Shown: positions 43,191 to 52,061 of the stretch, one piece after another
Numbering within the stretch: the stretch's first letter is position 1
Layout of the letters: the number at the start of each line of letters is the position of its first letter
From: Methyloferula stellata AR4
GTDB lineage: Bacteria; Pseudomonadota; Alphaproteobacteria; Rhizobiales; Beijerinckiaceae
NCBI RefSeq assembly: GCF_000385335.1
Contig: NZ_ARWA01000001.1
Span: 1,256,001 to 1,320,000 of the forward strand
DNA: 64,000 nucleotides
Reading direction: 5' to 3'
Program-made: the position numbers and the translations under genes
Notes under the pieces: model-generated
Database searches by the model: none
What the model saw: the letters and a program-made list of their open reading frames with translations, nothing else
What the model was told of the DNA's origin: nothing

Positions 43191-44399
43191 ATGGACCGGA
43201 GCCTCGGATCTTCGCCTCTGCCTAGATCTCTGGGCAAGCTTTTGTTGATTGCCCTGCTGATCTTCACGACCGGCGGCCCGACGGCTAATGCCCAATTCGC
43301 GGGCCCTTCCACTTGGTTCGACCAATGGTTTACGCCGTCGCAGCCGCGCCGCCCCGCCGCGCCTCCGGGCTATTACTATTACCGGCGCGCGGCGCCGCCA
43401 AAGCGCCATGTGGCGCAACCAAGACCTGCCGTCCAGGTCGCAACCCCAGACAGGCCCGCCGTGGCGCCGAGCTATTTCGTGACGGTGCTGGGCGATGCTC
43501 TCGGCGACCTGCTCGGGCAGGGGCTTGTCGAAGCTTTCGCCGATCGTCCAGAGGTTTCGGTTACGCGTAAAACGCGCGACAGCTCGGGCCTCGTCCGTGA
43601 CGATTTCTACGATTGGCCGAAGACAGTGCACGATCTTCTCGCGGGCAACGAGAAAATCAACATGGCGGTCATTCTGATCGGCAGCAACGACCATCAGCCC
43701 ATGCGCGTCGGCAATGTCACTTATGAGCCGGGCTCGCCCAAGTGGATCGAGACCTATACGGCGCGCATCGCCGATATCTCGCAGGCCTTCCAGGAAAAGA
43801 ACATTCCGCTGATCTGGGTCGGACTGCCCATCGTGAAAAGCGAACGCCTGTCGGCGGAATTCCTGACCTACAATGATTTTTATCGCGCCCAGGCCGAGAA
43901 GGCGGGCGCGGCCTATGTGGATATTTGGGAAGCTTTCGAGAATGACCACAGCCAATATGATGCGTTCGGGCCGGACGTAAACGGCCAGACGGTGCGGATA
44001 AGGACGGCGGACGGCGTGAATTTCACCAAGGCCGGCGCCCGCAAACTGGCGCATTTCGTCGAAAGCGATATTCGCCGCGCCCTCGATGCAACCGAACCAA
44101 AGGTCGATCCGGCCGTCGTGACGGTCCCGGCGGAACCGTCTCCTGACGCCCCGGCAGGGGCGGCAGCGCAGCCCGTGGCGGCGGTACCGGCTCCCAAGCC
44201 CGTGGCCGGTCCAGTGCTGCCTTTGACCGGGCCCACTTCGGCGCCGGGCGGCCAATTGGTGACGCGGGTAAAAAACAAGGCGGATGCTGATCGAACTCTG
44301 ATCGACCATGCGCTGGTCGACGCAAAGCCGCCGGCCCCCAAGCCCGGTCGCGCCGATAATTTCGCATGGCCGCGGCCCGAAACGAGCCCCAGTCCTTAG
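43191..44399 (+). CDS. DUF459 SGNH-hydrolase-like exported protein
   Basis: A 402-residue protein with a signal peptide (cleavage after TANA), a Tyr/Pro-rich linker (GYYYYRRAAPP), an SGNH domain at about 100-300 and a long Pro/Ala tail. Block III GSNDHQ and the block V-like DGVNFTKAGARKLA are clear, but block I reads LGDALGDLL, with Ala where the nucleophile Ser of GDSL would be (codon GCT). Some DUF459 members also seem to lack that Ser, so this may be a family trait. An ATG at 43182 is also in frame. The role may be in the cell wall or in acylated polysaccharide handling. Confidence 0.82.
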   Translation: MDRSLGSSPLPRSLGKLLLIALLIFTTGGPTANAQFAGPSTWFDQWFTPSQPRRPAAPPGYYYYRRAAPPKRHVAQPRPAVQVATPDRPAVAPSYFVTVLGDALGDLLGQGLVEAFADRPEVSVTRKTRDSSGLVRDDFYDWPKTVHDLLAGNEKINMAVILIGSNDHQPMRVGNVTYEPGSPKWIETYTARIADISQAFQEKNIPLIWVGLPIVKSERLSAEFLTYNDFYRAQAEKAGAAYVDIWEAFENDHSQYDAFGPDVNGQTVRIRTADGVNFTKAGARKLAHFVESDIRRALDATEPKVDPAVVTVPAEPSPDAPAGAAAQPVAAVPAPKPVAGPVLPLTGPTSAPGGQLVTRVKNKADADRTLIDHALVDAKPPAPKPGRADNFAWPRPETSPSP

Positions 44400-44457
44400 C
44401 GTTTAAAATGTGCTGAAGGGTGAGAAAGTGCGAGCCGTGATTTCGCCGGCTGCACGC

Positions 44458-44473
44458 GGTTAACGCGTTAACC
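44458..44473. promoter_or_regulatory. 16-bp perfect palindrome upstream of L,D-transpeptidase gene 1
   Basis: GGTTAACGCGTTAACC is self-complementary over its whole length and lies 150 bases before the start at 44624. It contains TTAACC on both strands, a CtrA half-site pattern, but with four rather than seven bases between the TTAA boxes. Confidence 0.35.
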
Positions 44474-44623
44474 CAAACAAAGTTCCGCGTTGAAACTTCC
44501 TTCACCCTAGGTTTTTGATTTTTTCGAACACTCTCTCTTCACATGGAACAAAACGCACAGCTTGCGTGTTTTAGTCTCAGTACATGGGGGCTATCGAAAC
44601 TTTCGTGTTCAGGGGGAATGATC

Positions 44624-45241
44624 ATGTTCAAGTTCAATGTGAATGCTTTTGCTGCCGCCGCTTGCTTCGGCCTTATCGCCACCACGGGCGCGCATGCTTT
44701 CGAATTTCTGGGGTTGAATATTCTGCCGGACCTGGGGCAGAGCCAACCGATCCAGCAGGCCAATCTTCCGAGCGATCCCAGCCGGGACGTGCAGCCGACT
44801 CGCACCGTTGTCAACGATCCGACGGGTGAGAAGTCGGGCTCGATCACGATCGATACCAAAAACCGCTATCTCTATTTGTCGCTCGGCGAGGGCAAGGCGA
44901 TGCGCTATGGGATCGGTGTCGGCCGCGAAGGCTTTGCCTGGTCGGGCCGCGCCCACGTCGCCCGCCGCGCTGAATGGCCGGCCTGGACGCCGCCGGCTGA
45001 GATGCTGAAGCGCCGCCCCGATCTCCCCGAGCATATGGAAGGCGGAATCGCCAATCCGCTCGGCGCCCGCGCCATGTATCTCTTCAACGAGAAGGGCGAC
45101 ACGATGTATCGCATCCACGGCACCAATGAGCCCGACTCGATCGGTCAGGCCGTCTCGTCCGGCTGCATCCGCCTTCTTAACGCGGATGTGATCGACCTCT
45201 ACGATCGCGTAAAGGTCGGCGCTCCGGTCAATGTGATCTAA
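44624..45241 (+). CDS. L,D-transpeptidase (YkuD), copy 1
   Basis: A 205-residue exported enzyme that forms 3-3 peptidoglycan cross-links or anchors proteins to the wall. A signal peptide (ending TTGAHA) is followed by a YkuD domain starting GSITIDTKNRYLYLSLGEG; the active-site region [20 protein letters not shown] has the catalytic Cys and His. AGGGGGA is spaced correctly for the ATG at 44624. A second paralogue follows. Confidence 0.92.
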   Translation: MFKFNVNAFAAAACFGLIATTGAHAFEFLGLNILPDLGQSQPIQQANLPSDPSRDVQPTRTVVNDPTGEKSGSITIDTKNRYLYLSLGEGKAMRYGIGVGREGFAWSGRAHVARRAEWPAWTPPAEMLKRRPDLPEHMEGGIANPLGARAMYLFNEKGDTMYRIHGTNEPDSIGQAVSSGCIRLLNADVIDLYDRVKVGAPVNVI

Positions 45242-45358
45242 AGAGGTCTCATGCGGAGGACTCTTCGCAGATCTGGAGCAATTGAAATTACGAGCGCCGT
45301 CGGATATGTGTCCGGCGGCGCTTCGCTTTTTCGCCTTTTTTATCGGCTGGATTGGCAA

Positions 45359-45463
45359 AAGCGGGATGCGAAAAAGTGGATACCAGTTTTTCGCTAAAAT
45401 CCCGCTTTAAACTATTGGAATCCGTCACGATGATTTTGGGTTCATCCAAAATCATCGGGATCT
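45359..45463. repeat. Dispersed two-hairpin repeat (family C, copy 3)
   Basis: Diverged copy: AAGCGGGATGCGAAAAAGTG ... ATCCCGCTTT and a second hairpin GATGATTTTGG ... CCAAAATCATC. It lies between the two L,D-transpeptidase genes. Confidence 0.75.
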
Positions 45464-45487
45464 GCCTCTAAGAGCGGGTTTAAGATC

Positions 45488-46291
45488 ATGCGCGCATATT
45501 TGAAGACTGCCTGTTTCCTCGCTGTTGGAATTCTGGCGGGCGCCGGGCCCGCTGCGGCGCAATGGTCCAATTATTCGGGCTATCAATATGCGCCGCCGCC
45601 CTATCCGGGCCATCCCGCCTATCCAGCCTATCCCGCACCGCCGTCGCCCTATGACGGCTCGGGCTATTACGGCGAAGGATACGAAGCCTATCCGGCGGGA
45701 CCGCCGCGCACGCGGCAAAATGCGCGGCGCGTGCCGGACAATTACGATCAAGGCTATGACGCAACGCCCTATCGCGAGCCGAGCAATGCCAATTTAGAGC
45801 CTGCCAGCCCGGGCACGTCGGAAGCCAATATCGATACGTCGCGGAGGACGGCGCAAATGGTTCCGAACCCGACGCACGAGCCGGCCGGGACGATCGTCAT
45901 CGATACGCATAGCCGGCATCTCTATCTGGTGCAGGCCGACGGCCACGCGATGCAATATGGCATAGGCGTCGGCCGTCAGGGTTTCGAATGGAAGGGCGAG
46001 GCGCAGGTCCACAACAAGCAGGAATGGCCGGACTGGTATCCGCCGAAGGACATGCTGAGGCGGCGTCCCGATCTGCCCGAAAAAATGCAGGGTGGCATCG
46101 ACAATCCGCTCGGCGCGCGGGCGCTTTATCTCTATCAGGGCAATAAGGATACGCTGTTCCGCATCCATGGCACCAATGAGCCGGACACGATCGGCAAGGC
46201 GGTCTCGTCCGGCTGCATCAGGATGATGAACGCCGACGTGATCGATCTTTATAAGCGCGTGCCTGTCGGAACGCGCGTGGTTGTTCTTTAG
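45488..46291 (+). CDS. L,D-transpeptidase (YkuD), copy 2, with Tyr/Pro-rich N-terminus
   Basis: A 267-residue exported paralogue of the preceding gene. After the signal peptide (ending PAAA) comes a low-complexity Tyr/Pro/Gly region of about 90 residues ([19 protein letters not shown]), then the YkuD domain with [20 protein letters not shown]. The catalytic motif is intact. The two domains share [16 protein letters not shown] and NPLGARA, so they are a tandem duplication; the added region of this copy may bind wall or outer-membrane polymers. Confidence 0.92.
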   Translation: MRAYLKTACFLAVGILAGAGPAAAQWSNYSGYQYAPPPYPGHPAYPAYPAPPSPYDGSGYYGEGYEAYPAGPPRTRQNARRVPDNYDQGYDATPYREPSNANLEPASPGTSEANIDTSRRTAQMVPNPTHEPAGTIVIDTHSRHLYLVQADGHAMQYGIGVGRQGFEWKGEAQVHNKQEWPDWYPPKDMLRRRPDLPEKMQGGIDNPLGARALYLYQGNKDTLFRIHGTNEPDTIGKAVSSGCIRMMNADVIDLYKRVPVGTRVVVL

Positions 46292-46493
46292 GATCGCACC
46301 TGGATTATCGGTAAAAACTCCCTCGTCCTTCGAGACGCGAGCTGCGCTCGCTCCTCAGGATGAGGGATCGGCTGGTTGGTCTCTAAAACTGAGAGATGGT
46401 TCCCGGCGCGCGCTTGACGCGCCCGGTTTCGGCTTGTTCCATACGGATAAGGCCCATCAAAATGGGCCGGCAAGCCAAGCCGGGGGGACTGAC

Positions 46494-46709
46494 ATGGGAC
46501 TGATCGAAGTGATAATGACGGTGTGCAGCCTTGCGCACCCTGGAGGCTGTCAGGAAAAACATCTCCAATTCGTCGATCAAGGCGCCTCCTTGACCCAATG
46601 CGAGATGGAGGCGCCTGTCTATATGGCGGCTTGGTCGAACGAACATCCGGGACAGCAGATTATAAAATGGCGCTGCGCTTATCCGAACCAGGAAGACAAG
46701 CCGATTTGA
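46494..46709 (+). CDS. Small Cys-containing protein of unknown function
   Basis: A 71-residue protein beginning MGLIEVIMTVCSLAHPGGCQ with four Cys residues (CSLAHPGGC, QCEME, WRCAYPN), consistent with two disulfides or a metal site. GGGGGA precedes the ATG at 46494. From memory, similar short proteins occur in many rhizobia. It is 26 bases upstream of folP on the same strand and may be co-transcribed. Confidence 0.65.
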   Translation: MGLIEVIMTVCSLAHPGGCQEKHLQFVDQGASLTQCEMEAPVYMAAWSNEHPGQQIIKWRCAYPNQEDKPI

Positions 46710-46735
46710 ACGGACAAACCGCGATACAAGAGACG

Positions 46736-47551
46736 ATGTTTGAAAAGCGCGACCGCTTTCTATCGCTTCTCGGCCAGCGGTCGATCATCATGGGCATCGT
46801 CAATGTGACGCCGGATTCTTTTTCCGACGGCGGCCGTTTCAACAGTTTGGAGAACGCCAAGGCGCAAGCCCAAAAGCTTGTCGCGGAGGGTGCCGATATC
46901 GTCGACGTCGGCGCCGAGTCGACACGGCCCGGCCATACGCCGGTGCCCGAAGACGAAGAGCTCAGGCGGCTCGAACCCCTGCTTGAAGGTTTGGTGCAAG
47001 CCGTCGAGGCGCCGGTATCGATCGATACGTCGAAGGCGGCGATCGCGCGTTACGCCATTTCGCGCGGCGTCTGCGTCGTCAATGATGTCTGGGGGCTGCA
47101 GCGCGATCCCGCCATGGCCGATGTCATCGCCGTAGGCGGTGCCGCCGTCGTCATCATGCACAACCGGGCGGATGTCGATGAAAAGCGCGACATTGTCGAC
47201 GACATGCGCCGCTTCTTCGATCATTCGCTGGGGCTCGCCGAGAAGGCCGGCATCCCGCGCCATCATATCATGCTCGATCCGGGCGTCGGTTTCGGCAAGA
47301 CCAAGCTGCAGAATCTCGAAGCGATCGCCGGCATGACGAAGCTGCAGGACTATGGACTGCCGTTTCTCGTCGGTCTGTCGCGCAAGTCGCTTTTGGGATC
47401 GCTGCTCGGCGATGATCCGGCGATCAAACTCATCGGCACTTTGGCCGCCAATCTCACCGCCGCGGCGCATGGCGCGTCGATCTTCCGCGTGCATGATGCG
47501 GCCGAACATGTCACGGCCTTTAAAGTTTTCGATGCCATCGAGCGGGCCTGA
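46736..47551 (+). CDS. folP: Dihydropteroate synthase
   Basis: A 271-residue TIM-barrel enzyme joining p-aminobenzoate to the pterin diphosphate. Signatures IMGIVNVTPDSFSDGGRF and VDVGAESTRPG are intact, as is the C-terminal FRVHD segment. The ATG at 46736 has AAGAG just upstream. folK overlaps its 3' end by 20 bases. Confidence 0.95.
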   Translation: MFEKRDRFLSLLGQRSIIMGIVNVTPDSFSDGGRFNSLENAKAQAQKLVAEGADIVDVGAESTRPGHTPVPEDEELRRLEPLLEGLVQAVEAPVSIDTSKAAIARYAISRGVCVVNDVWGLQRDPAMADVIAVGGAAVVIMHNRADVDEKRDIVDDMRRFFDHSLGLAEKAGIPRHHIMLDPGVGFGKTKLQNLEAIAGMTKLQDYGLPFLVGLSRKSLLGSLLGDDPAIKLIGTLAANLTAAAHGASIFRVHDAAEHVTAFKVFDAIERA

Positions 47552-48050
47552 TCCGGCCGGCGCCGCTCCCGTCGAGATCGGGTTGGGTCTTGGCTCGAAC
47601 ATCGGCGACAAGCCCGCCAATATAAGGCGCGCGCTCGATTTGCTTGAAGCGCGCAAGACCGTCGAAATTGTAGCGATCTCGTCGATCTATCGCACCGCGC
47701 CTTGGGGCTATCTCGACCAGGATGCTTTCGCCAATGCCTGCGCGCTGGCGCGGACCAGGCTTTCTCCCGCCGCGCTTTTGGCGGAAGCAAAAGCAATCGA
47801 AGCGGAAATGGGCCGCGAAAAAACCATCCGCTGGGGACCGCGCCTGATCGATATCGATATTTTATTTTACGGCGATCTGCCGCTGGCCGAGCCCGATCTC
47901 ATTCTGCCGCACAAGGAGCTTTTCAATCGGGCCTTTGTGCTCGTGCCTCTGGCTGAAATCGCGCCGGAGCTTCGGGTGGGCGGCCGCTTGGTCAGGGAAG
48001 CCGCTGCCGAACTGAATGACGGCAGCGTGCGGAAATGGGAGCCGGAATAA
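47532..48050 (+). CDS. folK: 2-amino-4-hydroxy-6-hydroxymethyldihydropteridine pyrophosphokinase
   Basis: A 172-residue HPPK, the step before FolP. It shows GLGLGSNIGDKPANI, SSIYRTAPWGYLDQDAFAN and the signature WGPRLIDIDILFYGD. The start at 47532 lies inside folP, giving translational coupling. folB, often between the two in this group, is missing here. Confidence 0.94.
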   Translation: MPSSGPDPAGAAPVEIGLGLGSNIGDKPANIRRALDLLEARKTVEIVAISSIYRTAPWGYLDQDAFANACALARTRLSPAALLAEAKAIEAEMGREKTIRWGPRLIDIDILFYGDLPLAEPDLILPHKELFNRAFVLVPLAEIAPELRVGGRLVREAAAELNDGSVRKWEPE

Positions 48051-48090
48051 AGCGTTTTCGAGCGAAATGGATACCGGTTTGGTGACAGGA

Positions 48091-48366
48091 TCAACGCGCG
48101 GGGACGTCATAGATCTGGATCATCCGGACGGTCTTGGCGCTCGGCGTTTCGGCCTTGATCGGCAGGATCGACGCGGGCTCGGCGGCGGTTGTCTGCCGCG
48201 CGTCGGCATGTGCCGTCATCGGGAAGAGCTGAAGCAGCAGCAGGCCGAAACCAATGGTCGCCAGGATCAGCATGAGGCACAATCTCTGCCGGCGAAACGC
48301 GCGGGCAAACAGCGGGTTCTGCGACCGGGGCTGGGTGCGGCTCGGATACATGGCTTCGATGGACAT
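48091..48366 (-). CDS. Small single-span membrane-anchored protein
   Basis: A 91-residue protein: basic start (MSIEAMYPSRTQPRSQN), one hydrophobic span (CLMLILATIGFGLLLLQL), then a polar periplasmic part ending MIQIYDVPAR. GAAGGGGAG is well placed before the ATG at 48366, which supports that it is translated. No family recognised. Convergent with folK. Confidence 0.55.
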   Translation of the reverse strand: MSIEAMYPSRTQPRSQNPLFARAFRRQRLCLMLILATIGFGLLLLQLFPMTAHADARQTTAAEPASILPIKAETPSAKTVRMIQIYDVPAR

Positions 48367-48470
48367 GGTGGTCTCCCCTTCTCGATGAAGCCACATTGGC
48401 TGAGAGGGACGAGACCGGCTGTGCTGTGGCGCACGTGATGGTTAAGCTTTGGTGAATGGGGAGCTAGCCA

Positions 48471-48605
48471 ACCCAACCCTCTCCCTGCGGGAGAGGGTGG
48501 TCAGCGGAGCTGACCGGGTGAGGGGGTGCTGTCTTAGTATTGAGGGAAAGTAACCCCTCATCCGCCCTGCTTCGCAGGGCACCTTCTCCCACAGGGAGAA
48601 GGAAG
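48471..48605. repeat. Dispersed hairpin repeat (family E, copy 3)
   Basis: CCCTCTCCCTGCGGGAGAGG hairpin, GGTCAGCGGAGCTGACC hairpin, TGAGGGG/CCCCTCA arms, GCCCTGCTTCGCAGGGC hairpin and final CTTCTCCCACAGGGAGAAG hairpin. It ends just before the stop codon of the TPR lipoprotein gene. Confidence 0.78.
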
Positions 48606-48612
48606 CAACGGC

Positions 48613-49521
48613 CTACGCGTGTCCGACGCGGGCGACGCCTTCCTTGGCGACCTGATTGTTCGGATTGATGATCAAGGCGCGCTGATAGGATTCGATCGCC
48701 TTGGCCGTATTGCCGCTATGCTCATAGGCGAGGCCCAATCCGGCCCAGGCGTCGGCATTCTTATTGTCGACATTGAGCGCCGCGTTGAAATCCTCGATCG
48801 CTTTGTCGTTCTTGCCGGTGGCAAGCAGGCTTTGGCCGCGAGCCTCATAAGGTGCGCTGGCGAAGGGGTCGCGATCGATCGCATTGTCGAAATCGGTGAT
48901 GGCCATCGCATGATTGCCCTCCCGCTGGAAGATCAGACCGCGGGCGTGAAAGGCCTGGGCGCTTTCCGGATTGAGGCGGATCGCCTGATCGAGGTCATTG
49001 CGGGCCTCGGCAAGATTGCCTTGCGCGCGCAGGAGATTGGCGCGGCCGAGATAGGCCGGGGCATGCTGGGGATTGGCCGAAATCGCCCGGTTGAAATCGG
49101 CGAGCGCGGCATCGTCATGATGCGTCTGCCGATAGGCGAGCGCGCGGTTGGTCAGGGCCGGCGCATTATTCGGGTCGAGCTTGATCGCCTGGGTGAAATC
49201 GGCGATGGCCTCTTGATAGCGGCCAAGTTTGGCGTAAGCGGTGCCGCGCGTGTTCAGAGCCTCGACGCTGGTCGGATTGCGCTGCACGACATCGGTCAAC
49301 GACTTCAGATTGGTTGTTTGCTCTTCCGGGGTGAGATTGGTTTCGACTTCCGCCACGCCCGGGCCGTGAATGCCGGTAATCGAGCTGGTGCTTTCGCAGC
49401 CGGCGAGACCGAGCGCGCTGACGAGCACAGCCACGAAGACGGCTGGGGAAAGCCGCCCTGAAAGAGCGCGCAGGTTTGGAGTGGCCGTTTTCGCCATATG
49501 GATCGCCGAGGATGTATTCAT
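48613..49521 (-). CDS. TPR-repeat lipoprotein
   Basis: A 302-residue protein with a lipobox LAGC (Cys about 43) after an N-terminal hydrophobic stretch, then seven or so tetratricopeptide repeats (NTRGTAYAKLGRYQEAIADF, TNRALAYRQTHHDDAALADF and so on) to the C-terminus. It should be anchored to the outer-membrane inner face and bind partner proteins; no enzyme domain is seen. The mature region starts STSSITG. Confidence 0.87.
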   Translation of the reverse strand: MNTSSAIHMAKTATPNLRALSGRLSPAVFVAVLVSALGLAGCESTSSITGIHGPGVAEVETNLTPEEQTTNLKSLTDVVQRNPTSVEALNTRGTAYAKLGRYQEAIADFTQAIKLDPNNAPALTNRALAYRQTHHDDAALADFNRAISANPQHAPAYLGRANLLRAQGNLAEARNDLDQAIRLNPESAQAFHARGLIFQREGNHAMAITDFDNAIDRDPFASAPYEARGQSLLATGKNDKAIEDFNAALNVDNKNADAWAGLGLAYEHSGNTAKAIESYQRALIINPNNQVAKEGVARVGHA

Positions 49522-49716
49522 GCTCGTGTCCCCGCCTTATCGTCAGGCGTGGGAATCTTTAAAATCCACGCTAGCCCGCTCTTTAGGCCGCTTCAATCGG
49601 GCAAGATTGGGACGCCAGCGCCCCAATCGATCGCCAAGGTAAAGGAAACTCATCCTGCCGATTTTAATGAAACTGCTCAGGAGGCCCAAGGCAATCCGAT
49701 GGGCGCAAGCAGCTCG

Positions 49717-49959
49717 TTAGCGCGCGCCGCCCATCATGGGCTTGGGCTTCATCGGCAGGAGGCCTTCGCGCTGCATTTTCTTGCGGGCGAGCTTGCGGGC
49801 CCGGCGGACAGCCTCGGCCTTTTCACGAGCGCGCTTTTCGGAAGGCTTTTCGTAATGACCACGCAATTTCATTTCGCGGAAAATACCCTCGCGCTGCATC
49901 TTCTTTTTGAGCGCCTTCAGGGCCTGGTCGACATTATTGTCGCGAACGAGAACTTGCAC
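49717..49959 (-). CDS. rpsU: 30S ribosomal protein S21
   Basis: An 80-residue basic protein: [40 protein letters not shown] and a Lys/Arg-rich tail ending KPMMGGAR typical of alphaproteobacterial S21. It helps start-codon base pairing on the 30S subunit. Confidence 0.95.
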   Translation of the reverse strand: MQVLVRDNNVDQALKALKKKMQREGIFREMKLRGHYEKPSEKRAREKAEAVRRARKLARKKMQREGLLPMKPKPMMGGAR

Positions 49960-50153
49960 GCATCAGTCCTTATCTGTGGTCTCACCGCAACTGCGGCATC
50001 CGACGTGAATGGGGAAATAAAAAAGCGGGCGCTGAACGAGCACCTGCACGTGGGTGGTTAACTAGCAAAGAAAGGCCGGTTTGTCCAGGGTCGTTCAGAG
50101 TGGAAACTGGCTTGGAATGGGACATTTTCCGCTATTTTTGCGGGTTTATTTCG

Positions 50154-50272
50154 TCTAGATCATCCTGCTTTTAGGTTGAATCACCTAAAAGTAGACAAGA
50201 TGATCTAGATTCAAAAATGTAGAGCATGCTTTGCGCGAAAAACCGCTTACACTTTTTCGCAGCATGCTCTAG
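50154..50272. repeat. Dispersed two-hairpin repeat (family B, copy 2)
   Basis: Reverse-complement copy of the element at 11271-11386: CTGCTTTTAGGT/ACCTAAAAGTAG hairpin then AGAGCATGCT ... AGCATGCTCTAG. Its last bases CTA (50269-50271) are, on the minus strand, the TAG stop codon of purK. The rest of 49960-50268 has no gene. Confidence 0.82.
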
Positions 50273-51396
50273 CCGCCCTTCGGCTTTTCCGTCTCGGCTG
50301 CGGCGATCAGTCTGGTGACATGGCCCATCTTGCGGCCCGGCCGCGCTTCGGCCTTTCCGTAGAGGTGCAGATGGGCGTCGGGGTCGCGCAGGATATCGCG
50401 CCAGGCGTTGACCTCATCGCCGATCAGATTGCGCATCTCGACCATGGCCCCGCGGCGCTTTGTGGACCCGAGCGGCCAGCCGCAGATCGCCCTGACATGC
50501 TGCTCGAACTGCGAGGTCGCCGCGCCGTCTTGCGTCCAATGCCCGGAATTATGCACGCGCGGCGCCAGCTCGTTCACGATGATCGACTGGCGTAACACGC
50601 CGGTGCGATCCGGTGCCTCGGTGACGAACATCTCGACGCCGATCACGCCCTCATAATCCAGCGCTTCGGCAATGTGCCGGGCGATGCCGACGGCTGTTTG
50701 CGCCGCCTCCGGCGTCACTTGCGCCGGCGCGCGGGTGACACTCAGAATATGATGATCATGCTGGTTCTCGCAGACGTCGTAAGCCGTAAAAGCGCCGTCC
50801 AATCCCCGCGCTGCGACGACCGAGACCTCTTTGACGAAAGGCACGACGCCCTCGAGGATCGCTTCGACGCCACCAAGCGAGCGGAAGCTGACAGCGAGAT
50901 CCGAGCCCTCGCGCACGATCGTCTGGCCTTTGCCGTCATAGCCGAAACGCCGCGTCTTCAGGATCGAGGGGCGGCCGAGCTGCCCCACGGCGCGGGCGAG
51001 CGCGCCCGCATCGTCGACCTGCGCGAAAGGCGCGGTCGCTATGCCGAGGCTGCTCAAAAACTGCTTCTCGATCAGCCGGTCCTGGCTCGTCGCCAAAGCC
51101 CGCGGGTTCGGCCGCACCGGGCGGATCGCCGCCAGCACTTCCGCCGTGCGGGCCGGGACGTTTTCGAACTCGTAGGTGACGACATCGACGCTTCCGGCAA
51201 AAGCCGCTAGCGCTGCCTCGTCCTCATAGGCGGCGACTGTTCGAGCGGCCGCAACATCGAAAGCGGGACTATCGGGGTCGGGGGAATAAATATGGGTTTT
51301 GAGGCCGAGCTGCGCCGCGGCGATCGCCAGCATGCGCCCGAGCTGACCGCCGCCCAGGATGCCGATCGTCGCGCCGGGAGCAATTTCCTGCGCCAT
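50269..51396 (-). CDS. purK: N5-carboxyaminoimidazole ribonucleotide synthase
   Basis: A 375-residue ATP-grasp enzyme of purine synthesis. It begins MAQEIAPGATIGILGGGQLGR and shows LKTRRFGYDGKGQ and NELAPRVHNSGHWTQDG. The start at 51396 is chosen by family; the frame runs to 51456. The stop codon is contributed by a dispersed repeat, so the C-terminus (AETEKPKGG) may be slightly altered. It starts five bases after purE. Confidence 0.95.
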   Translation of the reverse strand: MAQEIAPGATIGILGGGQLGRMLAIAAAQLGLKTHIYSPDPDSPAFDVAAARTVAAYEDEAALAAFAGSVDVVTYEFENVPARTAEVLAAIRPVRPNPRALATSQDRLIEKQFLSSLGIATAPFAQVDDAGALARAVGQLGRPSILKTRRFGYDGKGQTIVREGSDLAVSFRSLGGVEAILEGVVPFVKEVSVVAARGLDGAFTAYDVCENQHDHHILSVTRAPAQVTPEAAQTAVGIARHIAEALDYEGVIGVEMFVTEAPDRTGVLRQSIIVNELAPRVHNSGHWTQDGAATSQFEQHVRAICGWPLGSTKRRGAMVEMRNLIGDEVNAWRDILRDPDAHLHLYGKAEARPGRKMGHVTRLIAAAETEKPKGG

Positions 51397-51401
51397 GTGG
51401 G

Positions 51402-51938
51402 TCAGCTTGGGTCCGACGGCAGCTCGGAAACGGCGGCGGTTTGCGCGGCGCGCCATTGGGCAAGGCGCGCGGCGAGCGCCGGATCGGACAAAGCGAGCAC
51501 GGCCGCGGCGAGGAGCGCCGCATTGATGGCGCCGGCCTTGCCGATCGCCAAAGTCCCAACCGGTACCCCGCCCGGCATTTGGACGATCGATAAAAGCGCA
51601 TCCTGGCCGGAAAAGCCGTTCGTTTCGATCGGCACGCCGAAGACGGGCAGGGCGGTCAGGGAGGCCGTCATGCCGGGCAGATGCGCGGCGCCGCCAGCGC
51701 CAGCGATGATGATCTTGAAACCCGCCGCGGCGGCGCCTTTGGCGAAGGCGTAGAGCCGCTCCGGGGTGCGATGCGCGGAGATGATCTTCGCCTCATGGCC
51801 GACCGCCAGCGCGTCCAGAATATCGGCGGCATGTTTCATGATCGCCCAATCGGACTGGCTGCCCATGATGAGGGCGATCGGCTTTTCGGCGGAAGACAAG
51901 GGCTGGCCGTGGGGGTTCGATTCGGAAGGCAGCGGCAT
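51402..51938 (-). CDS. purE: N5-carboxyaminoimidazole ribonucleotide mutase
   Basis: A 178-residue class I PurE. Active-site segments [28 protein letters not shown] and [13 protein letters not shown] are intact. It converts N5-CAIR from PurK to CAIR. purE-purK form an operon. Confidence 0.95.
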   Translation of the reverse strand: MPLPSESNPHGQPLSSAEKPIALIMGSQSDWAIMKHAADILDALAVGHEAKIISAHRTPERLYAFAKGAAAAGFKIIIAGAGGAAHLPGMTASLTALPVFGVPIETNGFSGQDALLSIVQMPGGVPVGTLAIGKAGAINAALLAAAVLALSDPALAARLAQWRAAQTAAVSELPSDPS

Positions 51939-52061
51939 AAACGAAGCGCCCTAGCCGCGCAAGCGATGAAACCGCGGGAACCCCGTTTCAGGTTGGCCGA
52001 AATACTTTCATCCTGTAAAGAAGTTAAAAAAGGCCGGTATTACGGCGTTTCGGGGGATGGC

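Noticed and set aside
48050-48090. Repeat-like sequence (TTTCGAGCGAAATGGATACCGG) after folK
   Set aside because: It resembles part of rhizobial dispersed repeats, but no second copy was found in the window, so it is not listed as a repeat.
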